The notes below the pieces were generated by a model. It was not told the origin of the DNA, searched no databases, and saw nothing but the letters and a program-made list of their open reading frames with translations. A stretch of 12,936 nucleotides of DNA from Peptoniphilaceae bacterium. GTDB lineage: Bacteria > Bacillota > Clostridia > Tissierellales > Peptoniphilaceae. Below are positions 11,847 to 12,936 of this stretch, piece by piece (within the stretch, counting starts at the first letter, position 1; each line of letters begins with the position of its first letter). The stretch spans positions 1 through 12,936 of the forward strand of contig JASLJE010000013.1 in NCBI GenBank assembly GCA_030152565.1, written 5' to 3'. The position numbers and the translations under genes were made by a program.

Positions 11847-12936
11847 TTCTTCCCTCCATAGGTAGGGTCACTAAAACCCTGGTCCCTTGCTTGTAACTAC
11901 TCTCTATATCCAAACCATAGTCTGATCCATAAAATAGCTTTATAATCCTATTTGAATTGTAAAGACCTATATGCTGACAATCCCCTCTTTCCTTATTCAA
12001 GCTAGAAACTAGTTCTCCCAACTTAGCCTCAGTCATTCCCTGGCCATTATCTTTTACCTCCATAAGTAGGTTTGGTCCTTTTTGACCTATGGTTATATCT
12101 ATGGAAAGTCTCCTGGTGTTTTCAATGCCGTGTTTAATCGAATTTTCAACAATAGGCTGAAGAATCAACTTGGGTATCTTAAGGTCTAAAAGATTAATAT
12201 CCACATCTATACTGTAGTTTAGTCTTTCATTAAAACGCATTTTTTGTAGGGCTAAATAACTGTCTATATAGGTCATGTCAGTTTTTAACTCCACCTCTAT
12301 ATTTCCATAATTAGTGTTGTATCTCATAAGATTGGAAAAAGCCACTACCAAATCTGATGCCTTGACTGGATCAAATAAGATTTCATACCTTAACATTTCC
12401 ATAATATTATAAACAAAATGGGGATTGAACTGACTTTCCAATTGCTTTATCTCCATCTGTCTTTTTCTTTCCGCAATTTCGTCATTTCTACTTACCAATT
12501 CCTTCATTTTCTTATTCATACTATTAAACTCATCATAGAGAACCTGAAATTCATCAAAGGTTTTTTCCCTTATCCTATAATCTAAGTTTCCCTTTTTCAC
12601 CTGGTCTATCCCATCTACCAAGGAATCCATGGCCCTTACATTATCCTCTGCCAATCTTTTAGAAACTATAGATATGATGGCAAAAAGTATAACTAGCATG
12701 GCTAGGGCGGTTCCCATACCTATAAGTAGAAAATCCCTATAGCGGTCTATTGAAGTCATAGTAATCACATTAAACTTATCATTGTTTATCCTAGTCTTTA
12801 TATAGTAGTAGGGTATATCCCCATATTCAATTATTTCATGGGACTTTTTCTCATAGGGAAACTTCCCCATGGAATTTATTAAAAGATCCTCAGTTGTAAA
12901 AATCACATTATCATAGTGGTCTGTAACCACCAGCCT
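11839..12936 (-). CDS. YesM-type sensor histidine kinase (5' end cut by the right window edge)
   Basis: The visible 366 codons are the C-terminal part of a membrane sensor kinase. They comprise the end of an extracellular sensing region (DHYDNVIFTTEDLL onward), one transmembrane helix with FLLIGMGTALAMLVILFAI, a HAMP linker and a coiled-coil stretch. The His_kinase domain follows, with the phosphorylated histidine in QFNPHFVYNI, and then an HATPase_c domain with LQPIVENSIKHGI, DNGQGM and GLYNSNRII. The order is that of YesM/LytS-type kinases, which sense extracellular signals and pass phosphate to a YesN partner, here encoded directly downstream. The frame continues through the right edge (codons for Arg-Leu precede the GTG at 12930), so the first transmembrane helix and most of the sensor lie outside the window. 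The ligand cannot be inferred. Confidence 0.93.
   Translation of the reverse strand, partial: RLVVTDHYDNVIFTTEDLLINSMGKFPYEKKSHEIIEYGDIPYYYIKTRINNDKFNVITMTSIDRYRDFLLIGMGTALAMLVILFAIISIVSKRLAEDNVRAMDSLVDGIDQVKKGNLDYRIREKTFDEFQVLYDEFNSMNKKMKELVSRNDEIAERKRQMEIKQLESQFNPHFVYNIMEMLRYEILFDPVKASDLVVAFSNLMRYNTNYGNIEVELKTDMTYIDSYLALQKMRFNERLNYSIDVDINLLDLKIPKLILQPIVENSIKHGIENTRRLSIDITIGQKGPNLLMEVKDNGQGMTEAKLGELVSSLNKERGDCQHIGLYNSNRIIKLFYGSDYGLDIESSYKQGTRVLVTLPMEGRNV

Noticed and set aside
12928..12930. GTG at 12930 as a start codon of the sensor kinase.
   Set aside because: The frame stays open to the window edge and the protein lacks its first transmembrane helix and most of the extracellular sensor, so the true start lies outside.

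Overview
This 12.9 kb window is AT-rich, densely packed bacterial DNA with strong AGGAGG-type ribosome binding sites, sigma-A-like promoters, a TPP riboswitch that acts through a terminator, and gene families typical of low-GC Firmicutes. The protein flavour suggests an anaerobic member of the Tissierellia/Peptoniphilaceae or nearby clostridia. That placement is an inference from style, not from a marker gene. I see no mobile element, phage gene, tRNA, rRNA or CRISPR array.

Region 1 (1-3.4 kb, minus strand) concerns thiamine. At the left edge lies the 5' end of a transketolase gene, a TPP-dependent enzyme, with its own consensus promoter. To its right is a four-gene operon read leftward: a TPP riboswitch with a conditional terminator, a small MTH1187/YkoF-type thiamine-binding protein, and the permease, lipoprotein and ATPase of a ThiXYZ-type importer for thiamine pyrimidine precursors. 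The genes overlap one another and end at a rho-independent terminator.

Region 2 (3.4-6.6 kb) holds a plus-strand TatD-family metal-dependent hydrolase that converges on a minus-strand YbjQ-family gene. They share one long hairpin that also encodes the last codons of both genes. Next is a minus-strand operon: a stand-alone nucleotidyltransferase, an unrecognised 151-residue protein and a ChbG/YdjC-type carbohydrate deacetylase.

Region 3 (6.6-9.8 kb) begins with a 299-bp divergent intergenic stretch carrying a promoter for each direction and a repeated TTGTTAAAT element. The plus-strand gene encodes a membrane-anchored protein with a HIRAN-like C-terminal domain. It converges, again through a shared hairpin, on a minus-strand operon of a YtrA-type GntR repressor, a polytopic DUF1648/DUF5808 membrane protein and a 240-residue protein of unknown function. 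A dyad overlapping the promoter of this operon is a good candidate for autoregulation.

Region 4 (9.8-12.9 kb, minus strand) contains a DJ-1/PfpI-family gene followed by a 50-codon two-helix membrane protein and an unrecognised 136-residue protein, ending in a clear terminator. Upstream is a YesM/YesN-type two-component system (sensor kinase cut by the right edge, AraC-type response regulator complete).

The best-supported system is the riboswitch-controlled thiamine-precursor import operon. The most unusual structural theme is compaction of gene ends: stop codons, and in one case the C-terminal residues of two opposing genes, are written inside terminator hairpins. No wholly new system is demonstrable from the sequence alone. 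The GntR/DUF1648/DUF5808 module, the HIRAN-like protein and the DJ-1/small-membrane-protein operon are the most promising poorly described units.
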